Origin: Anaerolineales bacterium | GTDB lineage: Bacteria > Chloroflexota > Anaerolineae > Anaerolineales > UBA11858 | Assembly: GCA_024763275.1 (NCBI GenBank) | Contig: JANTFT010000003.1 | Coordinates: 47,557-111,556 of the forward strand | Reading direction: 5' to 3' | Length of the DNA: 64,000 nucleotides | In this document: positions 8,770 to 18,719 of the stretch, piece by piece | Layout: each line of letters begins with the position of its first letter | How positions within the stretch are numbered: position 1 is the stretch's first letter | Translations under genes and position numbers: made by a program | Notes under the pieces: model-generated | Databases searched by the model: none | Seen by the model: the letters and a program-made list of their open reading frames with translations, nothing else | What the model was told of the DNA's origin: nothing

Positions 8770-11211
8770 ATGATGCGATTTGACCGTTTCACAGAACGGG
8801 CCCAGGAAGCTGCCCAGCGCGCGGCAGAGATCATCCAGCGCTACGGGCACAACCAGATAGATACGGAACACATCCTGCTGGCGCTGATCGAGCAGCCGGA
8901 AGGCGCCATCTCGCAGATCCTGGAATCCCTCAACATTCAGGGAATTGAACTCAGCGACCGGCTGGATTACATTCTGAAAAACACCCAGAAAGCCAGCATC
9001 TTCGGCAGCCGGGGTGCCGGACAGGTCTTTATCACCCCGCGGGTGAAGCGTATTGTCGATGTTGCCAACCAGGAAGCCAATCGGCTCAAGGACGAGTTCA
9101 TCTCTACCGAGCACCTTTTCCTGGCTATCCTGGATGAGAAGAATACCCCGGCAGCCAGGCTGCTGGAAAACCAGGGTCTAACCAAGGACCGGGTTTACCG
9201 GGCCATCGATCAGCTCCGGGGAGGTCAGCGGGTGACCGACCCCCAGGCAGAAAGCCGCTATAAAGCCCTGGAAAAGTTCTCCCGGGATATGACCAAACTG
9301 GCCCGTGAGGGCAAGCTGGACCCGGTGATCGGCCGGGACGCAGAGATCCTGCGTGTGATCCAGATCCTATCCCGGCGCACCAAGAACAACCCGGTGATGA
9401 TCGGCGAGGCCGGAGTCGGCAAGACGGCCATAGTGGAAGGCCTGGCCCAGAAGATTGCCACAAACGATGTCCCGGAGATCCTTTCCGGGAAACGGGTGGT
9501 AGCGCTGGACATGGGCGCCATGATCGCTGGCTCCCGCTTCCGGGGTGAGTTCGAGGAGCGCCTGAAAGCTGCTATTGATGACGTCAAGCAGGCGGAGGGG
9601 GAAGTGATCCTGTTCATTGACGAGCTGCACACCGTGGTGGGCGCTGGAGCCGCTCAGGGAGCGATGGACGCCTCCAATATGCTCAAGCCGGCTCTGGCAC
9701 GTGGTGAGCTGCAGTGCGTCGGGGCTACTACCCTGGACGAGTATCATAAATATATCGAGAAGGACAGCGCCCTGGAGCGCAGATTTGCCCCGGTCTATAT
9801 CGAAGAACCCTCTGTGGAAGAGACCATCCAGATGCTGGAAGGTCTGCGGGATCGCTACGAAGCCCACCACAAGGTGCGCTTTTCCGATGAAGCCCTGCGT
9901 ACGGCAGCCATGCTGGCCGACCGTTATGTGACTGACCGCCACCTGCCTGACAAAGCCATCGACCTGATGGATGAGGCGGCAGCCAAGCTGCGGGTTGCCC
10001 TCTATTCCCTGCCCCCGGAGCTGAAAGAAAAACAAGCTGAAATCGAGCATCTTAAGAACGAGGAAGAGGTTGCCGGGCAGGAGCGCGATTATGAGCGGGC
10101 TGCCCTGATGCAGACCCAGCGCCTCCGCCTGGAAGAGGAGTTCTTCAAGGCACGAGAAGAATGGGAATCGGAACATGAGCTGGACGAGGTGGTGGACGAG
10201 AACGATGTCGCTGAGGTGGTTTCCCAGTGGACTGGCATTCCCATGACCCAGATGCTGGAAGCTGAAGCTGAGAAATTGCTAAAGATGGAAGAGCGCCTGC
10301 ACGAACGTATCATCGGTCAGGATGCAGCCATCGAGGTCATCTCGGATGCCATCCGCCGGGCCAGGTCGGGACTCAAGGATCCCAAGCGGCCAATCGGCTC
10401 TTTTATCTTCATCGGCCCCTCCGGGGTTGGCAAGACCGAGCTGGCCAAGGCTCTGGCTGAGTTCCTGTTCGATGATGAGGATGCCCTCTTGCGATTGGAT
10501 ATGAGCGAATACCGGGAACAGCACACTGCATCGCGGCTTTTCGGGGCGCCTCCTGGATATGTTGGCTACGAGGAAGGGGGCCAGCTGACCGAGGCAGTCC
10601 GCCGCCGGCCTTACCGGGTGATCCTCTTTGATGAGATCGAAAAGGCACATCCCGAGGTCTGGAACACCCTGCTGCAGATTCTGGACAACGGCCGGCTGAC
10701 CGATGGGCAGGGGCGCCAGGTGGATTTCCGCAACACGGTGTTGATCATGACCAGCAACCTGGGGACAGAGTATGTCAGCCGCTCTGGCAGCCTGGGGTTC
10801 CTGGACAGCGCTGCCAGCTCCAAAGACAAGGAAGCCCGTGAGAAGATCGACAAGGCCCTTAAGGATGCCTTCCGGCCCGAGTTCCTCAACCGCATCGACG
10901 AGATCATCACCTTCTCGCCGCTGACCGAAAAGGATATGATCAAGATCGTCGATCTGCAGCTCGAGGATGTCGAGGCCCGCCTGGAGGAGAACGGGCTCAA
11001 GGTTGAGCTCAGCAAGGGCGCTCGCAAATGGCTGGCCCAGAACGGCTACTCGGCTGATTTTGGGGCCCGTCCCTTAACCCGGGCCCTGCAGAAATATATT
11101 GAGAGCCCGCTTTCCAAGAAGCTGCTGGAGGGAGAATACAAACCCGGCGATGTGGTTCTGGTGGACCTGGACCCCGAGAACGGGGAGGAGCTGATCTTCA
11201 AGAAGAAGTGA
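8770..11211 (+). CDS. clpC: ATP-dependent Clp protease ATP-binding subunit (ClpC type)
   Basis: Clp N-domain, two Walker A motifs ([33 protein letters not shown]), UVR-like middle region; alternate ATG at 8752. Confidence 0.93.
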   Translation: MMRFDRFTERAQEAAQRAAEIIQRYGHNQIDTEHILLALIEQPEGAISQILESLNIQGIELSDRLDYILKNTQKASIFGSRGAGQVFITPRVKRIVDVANQEANRLKDEFISTEHLFLAILDEKNTPAARLLENQGLTKDRVYRAIDQLRGGQRVTDPQAESRYKALEKFSRDMTKLAREGKLDPVIGRDAEILRVIQILSRRTKNNPVMIGEAGVGKTAIVEGLAQKIATNDVPEILSGKRVVALDMGAMIAGSRFRGEFEERLKAAIDDVKQAEGEVILFIDELHTVVGAGAAQGAMDASNMLKPALARGELQCVGATTLDEYHKYIEKDSALERRFAPVYIEEPSVEETIQMLEGLRDRYEAHHKVRFSDEALRTAAMLADRYVTDRHLPDKAIDLMDEAAAKLRVALYSLPPELKEKQAEIEHLKNEEEVAGQERDYERAALMQTQRLRLEEEFFKAREEWESEHELDEVVDENDVAEVVSQWTGIPMTQMLEAEAEKLLKMEERLHERIIGQDAAIEVISDAIRRARSGLKDPKRPIGSFIFIGPSGVGKTELAKALAEFLFDDEDALLRLDMSEYREQHTASRLFGAPPGYVGYEEGGQLTEAVRRRPYRVILFDEIEKAHPEVWNTLLQILDNGRLTDGQGRQVDFRNTVLIMTSNLGTEYVSRSGSLGFLDSAASSKDKEAREKIDKALKDAFRPEFLNRIDEIITFSPLTEKDMIKIVDLQLEDVEARLEENGLKVELSKGARKWLAQNGYSADFGARPLTRALQKYIESPLSKKLLEGEYKPGDVVLVDLDPENGEELIFKKK

Positions 11212-11239
11212 AATCCTGAGATCTGAGAATACGAGATTC

Positions 11240-11275
11240 AAAGACCCGGCTCTGGGAAGGGCCGGGTCTTTGTTT
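11240..11275 (+). terminator. Rho-independent terminator after clpC
   Basis: AAAGACCCGGC-TCTGGGAAGG-GCCGGGTCTTTGTTT. Confidence 0.85.
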
Positions 11276-11347
11276 GCCTTGAATGAGGCTGGCTGATTAG
11301 AAATCAGGGTGGTGGGGTTTTCTCGAGGATGCTGGGGACCTATGCCT

Positions 11348-12076
11348 TTATGGCTGCATGACCACAAGATTATCGAAGTGGATCTCTGCCATCGGAATGT
11401 CGAATGTGCCCGCTATCAAGCCCACATCACCTCCAGTGAAAGAGGTATCCCCCGCAGTAGCTATCTTCTGGCCATTAACGTATAAGGTCAGTTCGCTTCC
11501 AACGCAATCAAAGCGCAAATGGTTGGTCTCAAAGAAGCCATTGATTCCATTTACCTTTTCCATTTGTTCACTGGAAAGGTAGGTTGTAGACTCAGCGTCG
11601 GTTTTGCCAATTACAGCATACCCATCGCTGCTGATGATCCCAAAATAAAAATTCGGGGTTTCGGGTGTCCCGGAATAACGGCAGATCAAACCATAATCAT
11701 TGTCGTCTTCCCCACGAAAGCGATATGCGTCGGCTTCTATCCTGACATCCCCCTCGAAATACTGTCCCGGGTTAGCCCAAATGTCATATTGAGACTCATT
11801 GATAAAAACACTGTAAACACCATCAGAATAATCTGTCGATCCCTCCTCCCATGAATTACGATCCCATCCGGTGTCGGGGGAAGAAAAATCGTCAGAAAAG
11901 AGAACCTCTCCATTTGGGTTTGAAGAAGATTCGGGGGCGTCGGCTGGATAGGGCGTGCTGGTTGGTAGAGGGGCATTAGTGGGAACATCAACGACAGGTG
12001 AAGTCAACCGGCAGGACAACAATAATAATGCTGCTAACATCAGGGCAAGAAATGTTTTAATTGTTTTTCTCTTCAT
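11348..12076 (-). CDS. Lipoprotein with LamG/DUF1080-like beta-sandwich domain
   Basis: Lipobox LLLLSC; FSDDFSSPDTGWDRNSWEEGSTDYSDGVY ... VGLIAGTFDIPMAEIHFDNLVV. Confidence 0.65.
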   Translation of the reverse strand: MKRKTIKTFLALMLAALLLLSCRLTSPVVDVPTNAPLPTSTPYPADAPESSSNPNGEVLFSDDFSSPDTGWDRNSWEEGSTDYSDGVYSVFINESQYDIWANPGQYFEGDVRIEADAYRFRGEDDNDYGLICRYSGTPETPNFYFGIISSDGYAVIGKTDAESTTYLSSEQMEKVNGINGFFETNHLRFDCVGSELTLYVNGQKIATAGDTSFTGGDVGLIAGTFDIPMAEIHFDNLVVMQP

Positions 12077-12166
12077 GATCTCTCCAAAATTATCTCAAAC
12101 AAAATCTGTGAATTTATTATGAACGATTAATCGGCAAGTGACCTGACTCGTTGTTTGGAATCCTCT

Positions 12167-12676
12167 CTATATTAATGCAAGTTGACAGAATTTGGTAGAG
12201 GGAACCAGTTCCTGAATGCTGGTCAGGCTGAGCGGTGTCATGGCGCGGGTCATACCCTGCTGGTGGTCCAGGCCGAGAAAGACATGCAGGCTGCCGTCCG
12301 GGGTGTCCGGATCGTCTATTGGATAGAGTGATTTGATCGGGCGGGTTTGCAGCTGGTAGGTCTGCCCCCCAGCCCTGGCCCATTCGATATCCTGAGGGGA
12401 CCTGAAATGATCCTCGACCCGGGAACCCAGTGCGGCCAAAGCCAGGATCTGCTGGTCCATCAGTGTCTGTTTATGACTGAGGTCAACAGGGAGAGATTCC
12501 TGTTTTGTGCCTCCATTTCGGTCCGGGTAGCTGGTGGTGTCTTGATCAGTGAACTGGCGGTTGATGATCGGGTGGGTACGTTTATCGACCAGATTGACCC
12601 CCTTTCCGCCTACCAGCGGGAAATCGCTGGGACGGATCTCGGGAAAGGTGAGGGTCAATGGCTGGCTGTCGGTCAT
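12167..12676 (-). pseudogene. Internally deleted and truncated remnant of a PEP synthase / pyruvate phosphate dikinase-like gene
   Basis: N-terminal FPEIRPSDFPLVGGKGVNL joined after a short non-matching stretch to a PPDK-N C-terminal signature QQILALAALGSRVEDHFRSPQDIEWARAGGQTYQLQTRPI; ORF stops soon after DHQQGMTRAMTPLSL. Confidence 0.7.
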
Positions 12677-12839
12677 GAAAACCCCCGTCTGGTTGCTCCA
12701 GATAAGTTTTTCCTAATACAATCCTGTATTGGAAAACAGTTTTGCCATCGGGATTTCTACGTCTCCGCTCCTCACATTGCGAATCCGGCCTTTTTGCGCT
12801 ACACTCATAATATCCTTCTAGCTCACCCCGGGGATACCT

Positions 12840-13610
12840 ATGTTATTCAAAGATACCGTCTTTATCGGCATTGACCCCTCCTCTGACGAGGGAGCCCTGA
12901 CCTATGCGGTCCTGGACCAGGAATTGAACCTGCTGGCCATGTCCCAGCAGGAGCTCACTACGGTTTCCGCCTTCGTTGGCGGGCAGAAATCAGCCGTTGT
13001 GGGTGTGAACGCTCCCCGCCGCCTCAATCAGGGCTTGATGGAGGAAGACAGGGTGCGGGATAGCCTCAGGCCTCAGCCCAATCCCGGGCGCTGGACCAAG
13101 TTCCGGGTGGCTGAGTACCTGCTCTTCCAGCGCAATATCCGGATTCCTAAAACCCCCGGGGATCTCTCGGATTGTCCCGGATGGATGCGGGTCGGATTCA
13201 AGCTCTTCCGGCGCCTGGAGGATATCGGTTTTGCGGATTACCCCGCAGATGACCGGCGCCAGCTCATGCTGGAAGTTTATCCCCACGCGGCCTACACTGT
13301 CCTGCTTGATAGAATCCCTTACCTGAAAAAGACCCTGGAAGGCAGACTGCAGCGCCAGCTGCTGCTGCATTCCCTGGAAGTGGATGTGCCCGATCCCATG
13401 CAGATTTTCGAGGAAATCACCCGCTACAAGATCCTCCACGGACAGCTGCCCCTGGATGGTTTATATTCGGTGGAGGAGCTGGACGCGCTGATGGCCGCTT
13501 ATATAGCCTGGAAGGCGGCTCTGAGACAAAAAGAGATCACCCTGGTGGGGGATTCGCGAGAGGGTGAGGTCGTCCTGCCAGTCAAAGAGCTGAAACCAAA
13601 ATATCATTGA
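12840..13610 (+). CDS. DUF429-like protein
   Basis: FIGIDPSSDEGALTYAVLD, VVGVNAPRRLNQ, LMLEVYPHAAYTVLL, DALMAAYIAWK pattern. Confidence 0.65.
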   Translation: MLFKDTVFIGIDPSSDEGALTYAVLDQELNLLAMSQQELTTVSAFVGGQKSAVVGVNAPRRLNQGLMEEDRVRDSLRPQPNPGRWTKFRVAEYLLFQRNIRIPKTPGDLSDCPGWMRVGFKLFRRLEDIGFADYPADDRRQLMLEVYPHAAYTVLLDRIPYLKKTLEGRLQRQLLLHSLEVDVPDPMQIFEEITRYKILHGQLPLDGLYSVEELDALMAAYIAWKAALRQKEITLVGDSREGEVVLPVKELKPKYH

Positions 13611-13673
13611 TTCCCAGCAGTGGTGGATATCCGTCAGTTCAATTTGCCAGGAGACAATTGAGAGAGTACCCCT

Positions 13674-14597
13674 ATGGAAAATAAAAAGACCCTTTTCATC
13701 ATCAACCCTAACGCTAATCTCGGCCAGGCCTGGAGGCAGGCTGCTGATCTCAAACCCATCATGGAAGAGTTTGGAGGGGCGGATTGGGCCGGTTCTGTGT
13801 ACCCGACCCACGCTATCGAGCTTGCTAAAAAGGGTGTCGAGGACAGCTACGATCTGATCATCGCTGGTGGGGGCGATGGCACCGTCCATGAAGTGGTCAA
13901 CGCCATCATGTCTTTCCCGAAGGAGCGCCGACCCGCTCTGGGTGTGGTGCCGCTGGGTTCTGGAAATGATTTTGCCCATGCAGTTGGCATGGACACCGCT
14001 CCGTGGAAAGCCCTGCGGCAGATCTTCACCGGCCAGGAAAACTGGATCGATATCGGCGAGGTGAACGATGAATGGGGTCGGACTGCTTACATCGACAACA
14101 CCCTCGGGGTGGGATTTGACGCTATCGTCACTATCTATTCCCATGAGCTGCCTATCGTGCGGGGTTTCGCGATGTACCTGGCGGCAGTGCTGAAAACCAT
14201 CTTTGTCAATCACCAACCGATCGGTATGAAGATCACCCTTGATGGCCAGCCGGTCCGGGAGGAGCATTTGCTGATGCTTACCCTTTGCAACGGTAGCCGG
14301 GAGGGCGGTGGGTTTCTGCTTTACCCCGATGCGTCTCAAAGGGACGGGATCCTTAATTATGTGACCGTTGAAGAGGTCAGCCGCTTGACCATGCTTTTCA
14401 CAATGCTGCCTGCCTTTATGAAAGGCACCCATCTGCCACACCCCAAGGTAGGTTCTGGCTCGTTTAAAAGCTTGGTAGTGGAAGCCGATAGTCCGCTCTA
14501 CATCCACATTGACGGCGAGGTCTTTTCCGGTTTCACCAATGATCTGCGCAGGATCGAGGTGAAAGTGCACCCCCAGGCCCTGCGGGTCCTTTCCTGA
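13674..14597 (+). CDS. Diacylglycerol kinase family lipid kinase
   Basis: FIINPNANLGQA, DLIIAGGGDGTVHEVVNAIM, LGVVPLGSGNDFAHAVGM, HIDGEVF. Confidence 0.92.
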   Translation: MENKKTLFIINPNANLGQAWRQAADLKPIMEEFGGADWAGSVYPTHAIELAKKGVEDSYDLIIAGGGDGTVHEVVNAIMSFPKERRPALGVVPLGSGNDFAHAVGMDTAPWKALRQIFTGQENWIDIGEVNDEWGRTAYIDNTLGVGFDAIVTIYSHELPIVRGFAMYLAAVLKTIFVNHQPIGMKITLDGQPVREEHLLMLTLCNGSREGGGFLLYPDASQRDGILNYVTVEEVSRLTMLFTMLPAFMKGTHLPHPKVGSGSFKSLVVEADSPLYIHIDGEVFSGFTNDLRRIEVKVHPQALRVLS

Positions 14598-14608
14598 GAG
14601 CACCACCG

Positions 14609-16270
14609 ATGACTGACCTGTGGCACAGCCTGCATAGATCCGAGTTCAGCTATCTGAAAGCGGTCGCTGAAAGCTGGGGCTTGCCCTTTAACGCCCCCGA
14701 CGCCCGCCAGGGGGTGGATCAGCTGGCTGAGGTCCTGCTCGCCAGTGATCTTCTGCTGGGAATCAAGGAGATCCTGTCTAAGGAGGAATTGCAGGCTCTG
14801 CTCTGGCTGGATCAGCAGGGAGGCAGGGCGCCCTGGGACCAATTCACCCGCCAATTTGGTGAGATTCGCCAGGTGGGAGCCGGCCGGCTGGACCGGGAAA
14901 AGCCCTATCTCGACCCCATCTCCCCGGCAGAAGGCCTGTGGTACCGCGCTCTGGTAGCCAGGGGGTTCTTCGACACAGAGACAGGTTTTCAGGAGTTTGC
15001 CTATCTGCCCCAGGACATCCGGGAGATCATCATGCCGCTGATCGATCCAGAGCGGATCTTCCAGGACCAGCCCCCTTTTTCCTGCCGGGTGGCTGCACAG
15101 CGGGAAAGGGAGTTCCAGGAGCTGGCCTCAACTGCCCTGCTGGATCATCTTCCCGCCCTGCTGGCGGGGCTGCGCATGGGCCTCGATCCCCGGATCCACC
15201 TGCCCGGTGTGAGTGATCTGGAGCTGGCTTTCTACAGCTATTTGGCCCAATCTGCCGGTCTGGTGGATGAGAGGGGGAAAGTCTCCCCGGAGAACATCCG
15301 CCAGTTTTTCGAGCTTGATGAAGGACAGGCGCTGGGAAAACTCTGGGCCAGCTGGAGGGAGAGCGCGGCGCCGGGAGAGCTGGGTATGGTGCCCGATTTC
15401 CAGATCGATGGAGAACTGGGGTTTGACCACCATCAGCTCCGGGTACGGGTAAATGGTTATTTAAAGGCTCTTGGTCCGGGAGAATGGTGGAGTATAGAAT
15501 CTTTTATCGCCCAGGTGAAGGAACGCGATCCTGATTTTCTGCGCAGTGGCGGGGAATACGACAGCTGGTTCGTCCGGCGCCCGGAAAGCGATGAGTTCCT
15601 GGCTGGGTTCCAGCACTGGGATGAGGTAGAAGGGGACCTGCTGCGCTATTTCCTCAGCGGACCGCTGCACTGGCTGGGATTGATGGATCTGGGAGCGCCG
15701 GAAGAGGACAGTCGGCCGCTGGCATTTCGGCTTTCTGCTCTGTTCGAGGATTTTTCTGCAGGAAAGATCCCCTCCCTCCAGCCCGCAAAGCCTGACCGGA
15801 TCCAGCTCCGTTCTCAGGGAGAGATCCGCATGACTCCTGCCGTCCCCCGTAAGATCCGCTACCAGATCGCCCGCTTCTGTGACTGGTACCCGCTGAAAGC
15901 GGAGGCCTATCAGTTCCGGATCTCACCTGCCTCCCTGGCCAGGGCGGAAAAACAGGGACTCCGGGTAGCCCATCTGCTTTCCCTGCTGGAAAATCATGCC
16001 GAAGCCATACCTCCCAACATCCTGGCGGCTCTGCAGCGCTGGGAAAAGCAGGGCACCCAGGCTTCAATAGGGAGCAGATTGGTGATGAGGGTGGGGTCTC
16101 CGGCTGTCCTTAAAGCTTTGAAGAGATCAAAAGCCAGCCGCTATATCCTGGAACAGCTGGGACCGACTGCCGTGATCATCCGTCCAGGCAGCCAGGACAA
16201 AGTCGCCCAGGCTTTGATCGAATTGGGGTTCTTCATCATGATCGAGGATCAGAGCGGTTCCCAGACCTGA
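14609..16270 (+). CDS. Helicase-associated (XPB/Ssl2 N-terminal-like) domain protein without helicase motifs
   Basis: Overall resemblance to standalone helicase-associated proteins; C-terminal FRISPASLARAEKQGLRVAHLLSLLENH...LGPTAVIIRPGSQDKVAQALIELGF; no Walker A/DExH. Confidence 0.6.
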   Translation: MTDLWHSLHRSEFSYLKAVAESWGLPFNAPDARQGVDQLAEVLLASDLLLGIKEILSKEELQALLWLDQQGGRAPWDQFTRQFGEIRQVGAGRLDREKPYLDPISPAEGLWYRALVARGFFDTETGFQEFAYLPQDIREIIMPLIDPERIFQDQPPFSCRVAAQREREFQELASTALLDHLPALLAGLRMGLDPRIHLPGVSDLELAFYSYLAQSAGLVDERGKVSPENIRQFFELDEGQALGKLWASWRESAAPGELGMVPDFQIDGELGFDHHQLRVRVNGYLKALGPGEWWSIESFIAQVKERDPDFLRSGGEYDSWFVRRPESDEFLAGFQHWDEVEGDLLRYFLSGPLHWLGLMDLGAPEEDSRPLAFRLSALFEDFSAGKIPSLQPAKPDRIQLRSQGEIRMTPAVPRKIRYQIARFCDWYPLKAEAYQFRISPASLARAEKQGLRVAHLLSLLENHAEAIPPNILAALQRWEKQGTQASIGSRLVMRVGSPAVLKALKRSKASRYILEQLGPTAVIIRPGSQDKVAQALIELGFFIMIEDQSGSQT

Positions 16271-17010
16271 TAGAGACTCAAATCCCCTTCTTTTCCGTCT
16301 GAATAAAAGCTTTCCAGAATCTTAAAGCCCCCTTTTTCAGCCAGACCGGTAAGCTCCTCAGGTGTGAAGTGGTGCAGATAGCGAATGCCTGAGCCGCCGC
16401 GCCGCCAATCCAGCAGGTAGTCCCCTTCCTCAACGTCTTCTTCGCTAAGGCCCACTCTGTCCCAGTCCAGGGTTCTGCTCCGGAAACGCTCGCTCTTCAG
16501 GAACTGCCAGTTGGAGAGGTAGAACTTTCCCCGCTCATCCAGGTTGCGGTGGATGTTCCTGACCACTTCTAGACGCAGATCCCGGGATGGGATATGGTGC
16601 AGAGCAGCGAAACAGAGGATCACCTCAAATGTGTCCCCGGGCAGGGAGGCTGACCAATCCTCCTGGGCCAGGTTCAGGGGGGTGAATTCTACCTGGAAGG
16701 TCGCTGGTTTTTCCCGGGAGGCCTCTTCCAGTAGGGCCGGGCTGAAGTCCGTGCCCAGGTAAGAGCCCCGAAAGCCGGCGGCAGCCAGCTGACGGGCCAG
16801 CTGGCCGTTGCCGCAGCCCAGGTCTAGGATGGAAGTTGTTGGGGGGAGCTGGTCCAGAACCCTCATGACACCCGGCTGCACCCGCCCCCGGGTTTCCGAA
16901 AAGTCAGAGGCGAAGCTTTGGTAAAATTGGTAGTTGAGGGCCAGAATTCTTTGGGCGACCGTGGATTCCATGTTGGTATTATACGCTATGGAGAACTGGC
17001 CGCTCTGCAT
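16249..17010 (-). CDS. Class I SAM-dependent methyltransferase
   Basis: SILDLGCGNGQLARQLAAAGFRGSYLGTDFS; converges with and overlaps the upstream gene by ~22 nt. Confidence 0.85.
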   Translation of the reverse strand: MQSGQFSIAYNTNMESTVAQRILALNYQFYQSFASDFSETRGRVQPGVMRVLDQLPPTTSILDLGCGNGQLARQLAAAGFRGSYLGTDFSPALLEEASREKPATFQVEFTPLNLAQEDWSASLPGDTFEVILCFAALHHIPSRDLRLEVVRNIHRNLDERGKFYLSNWQFLKSERFRSRTLDWDRVGLSEEDVEEGDYLLDWRRGGSGIRYLHHFTPEELTGLAEKGGFKILESFYSDGKEGDLSLYQVWEPL

Positions 17011-17043
17011 CGGGGCAGAACGAGATCAATGTGATGGTTGACT

Positions 17044-18654
17044 ATGACTGATGGGACAGAGCAGAGGAAAGCGGAAGGAGCGGCCTATTCCCGGCAGGAG
17101 CTGGAATTGGCAGCCCGGACTCTGGCAGAGATCGAGTCCGGGGTGGATGTGTTTAAAGCCATCCGCCACCATCCTCTGCCGGGTGGGGAGGGCTTTTTAA
17201 GCAAGCACGCCCTGATCACAGCTTACCGCCAGCAGGTGCGCAGCGGCGAGAGGGAAGAGGATCAGGTGCTGCTCAAAAAGATTCGTTTGAAACCGATGCG
17301 GACCCAGTCAGGTGTGACCACGGTCACTGTGCTGACCAAGCCCTTTCCCTGTCCCGGGAAGTGCATCTTCTGCCCGAATTATGAGGAGATGCCGGTCAGC
17401 TACCTGCCGGATGAACCCGGGGCTATGCGGGCTTTATTCCATGCCTATGATCCCTATACCCAGGTAGCTTCCCGCATCGAGGCTCTGCATGAGATCGGCC
17501 ATCCCACAGACAAGATCGAATTGCTGATCCTGGGTGGATCCTGGACTGCCTATGACCGGGATTACCAGACCTGGTTCATCAAGCGCTGTTTCGATGCCAT
17601 GAACGGGGTGGATTCCGAAACGCTGGCAGAAGCCCAGGCTTACAACGAAACTGCCCGGCACAAGAACGTGGGCCTGGTTCTGGAAACCAGGCCTGATCTG
17701 ATCACACAAGAAGAGCTGATCCGGATGAGGAGTTATGGGGTGACCAAGTTGCAAATGGGTGTGCAGAGTTTGGACGACCACATTCTGGCTCTCAATCAGC
17801 GCGGGCATACAGTCGAGCAAGCCAGGCAGGGTGTGGCACTGCTGCGCTCGGCCGGATTCAAGATCGTCCTGCACTGGATGCCCAATTTACTGGGGGCGAC
17901 CCTGGAGTCCGATCGAGAGGATTTTCAGCGCCTGTGGGTGGATTTTTCACCAGATGAGATCAAGATCTACCCCACGCAGCTGCTCAGGAACACCGGGTTG
18001 TATGAGGTCTGGAAACGGGGAGAATACCGCCCCTACACCACGGAAGAGCTGATTCAGCTGATTGCCGACTTGAAGGTCACCATCCCCCGCTACTGCCGGG
18101 TCAACCGTGTTGTCCGGGACATTCCTTCTCAAAACGTGGTGGAAGGCAACAAGCGCACCAGCCTGCGCCAGGATATCCAGAAGGAGCTGGCCAGCCGGGG
18201 TCAGTCCTGCTCCTGCATTCGCTGCCGGGAGGTGAAAGGCCAGCTGATCGAGGTTGAGAACCTCCAGTTAAGCGATCTGGAGTACACCAGCAATGGCTGC
18301 CAGGAACATTTTCTATCCTTTAATACCCCGGATGATTCTCTAGCGGGATTCCTGCGCTTGAGCCTACCCGGCCCGGATGCCGCTGATCCCGGTATTCCAG
18401 AGCTGAAAGGCGCGGCCATTATTCGGGAGGTCCATGTTTACGGGGAGTCTCTGCCGGTTGGCAGGGAAGAGAGTGGGGCAGCCCAGCATGCTGGACTGGG
18501 GACAGCATTGCTGGTGGAGGCTGAACGCATCGCCAGGGGAAGGGGGTTCAGAACCATCGCTGTCATCTCCGCTGTTGGTACCAGGGAATATTACCTCGAT
18601 CGCGGTTACCACCGGGGAGAATTGTACCTGTTGAAAGACCTTGCTGTGAAGTGA
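17044..18654 (+). CDS. Elp3-type radical SAM / GNAT tRNA uridine-34 modification enzyme
   Basis: KPFPCPGKCIFCPNYEEMP radical SAM cysteines, RTQSGVTTVTVLTKP, C-terminal acetyltransferase region GLGTALLVEAERIARGRGFRTIAVISAVGTREYYLDRGY. Confidence 0.9.
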   Translation: MTDGTEQRKAEGAAYSRQELELAARTLAEIESGVDVFKAIRHHPLPGGEGFLSKHALITAYRQQVRSGEREEDQVLLKKIRLKPMRTQSGVTTVTVLTKPFPCPGKCIFCPNYEEMPVSYLPDEPGAMRALFHAYDPYTQVASRIEALHEIGHPTDKIELLILGGSWTAYDRDYQTWFIKRCFDAMNGVDSETLAEAQAYNETARHKNVGLVLETRPDLITQEELIRMRSYGVTKLQMGVQSLDDHILALNQRGHTVEQARQGVALLRSAGFKIVLHWMPNLLGATLESDREDFQRLWVDFSPDEIKIYPTQLLRNTGLYEVWKRGEYRPYTTEELIQLIADLKVTIPRYCRVNRVVRDIPSQNVVEGNKRTSLRQDIQKELASRGQSCSCIRCREVKGQLIEVENLQLSDLEYTSNGCQEHFLSFNTPDDSLAGFLRLSLPGPDAADPGIPELKGAAIIREVHVYGESLPVGREESGAAQHAGLGTALLVEAERIARGRGFRTIAVISAVGTREYYLDRGYHRGELYLLKDLAVK

Positions 18655-18719
18655 AAAACCAGGAGGCGACCCCCAGGCTGGCCCTCCGTTTTCAGTCTTC
18701 AATCCCCAATTTTCAATTA

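Noticed and set aside
9367-10176. 269-aa minus-strand ORF
   Set aside because: Antisense shadow of clpC
12117-12383. 88-aa minus-strand ORF overlapping the PPDK-like remnant
   Set aside because: Out-of-frame reading of the same remnant; the 12167-12676 frame has the family motifs
12347-12874. 175-aa plus-strand ORF
   Set aside because: Antisense to the PPDK-like remnant and overlaps the start of the DUF429 gene
13461-14606. 381-aa minus-strand ORF
   Set aside because: Antisense shadow of the DAG kinase and DUF429 genes, whose sense frames carry clear family motifs
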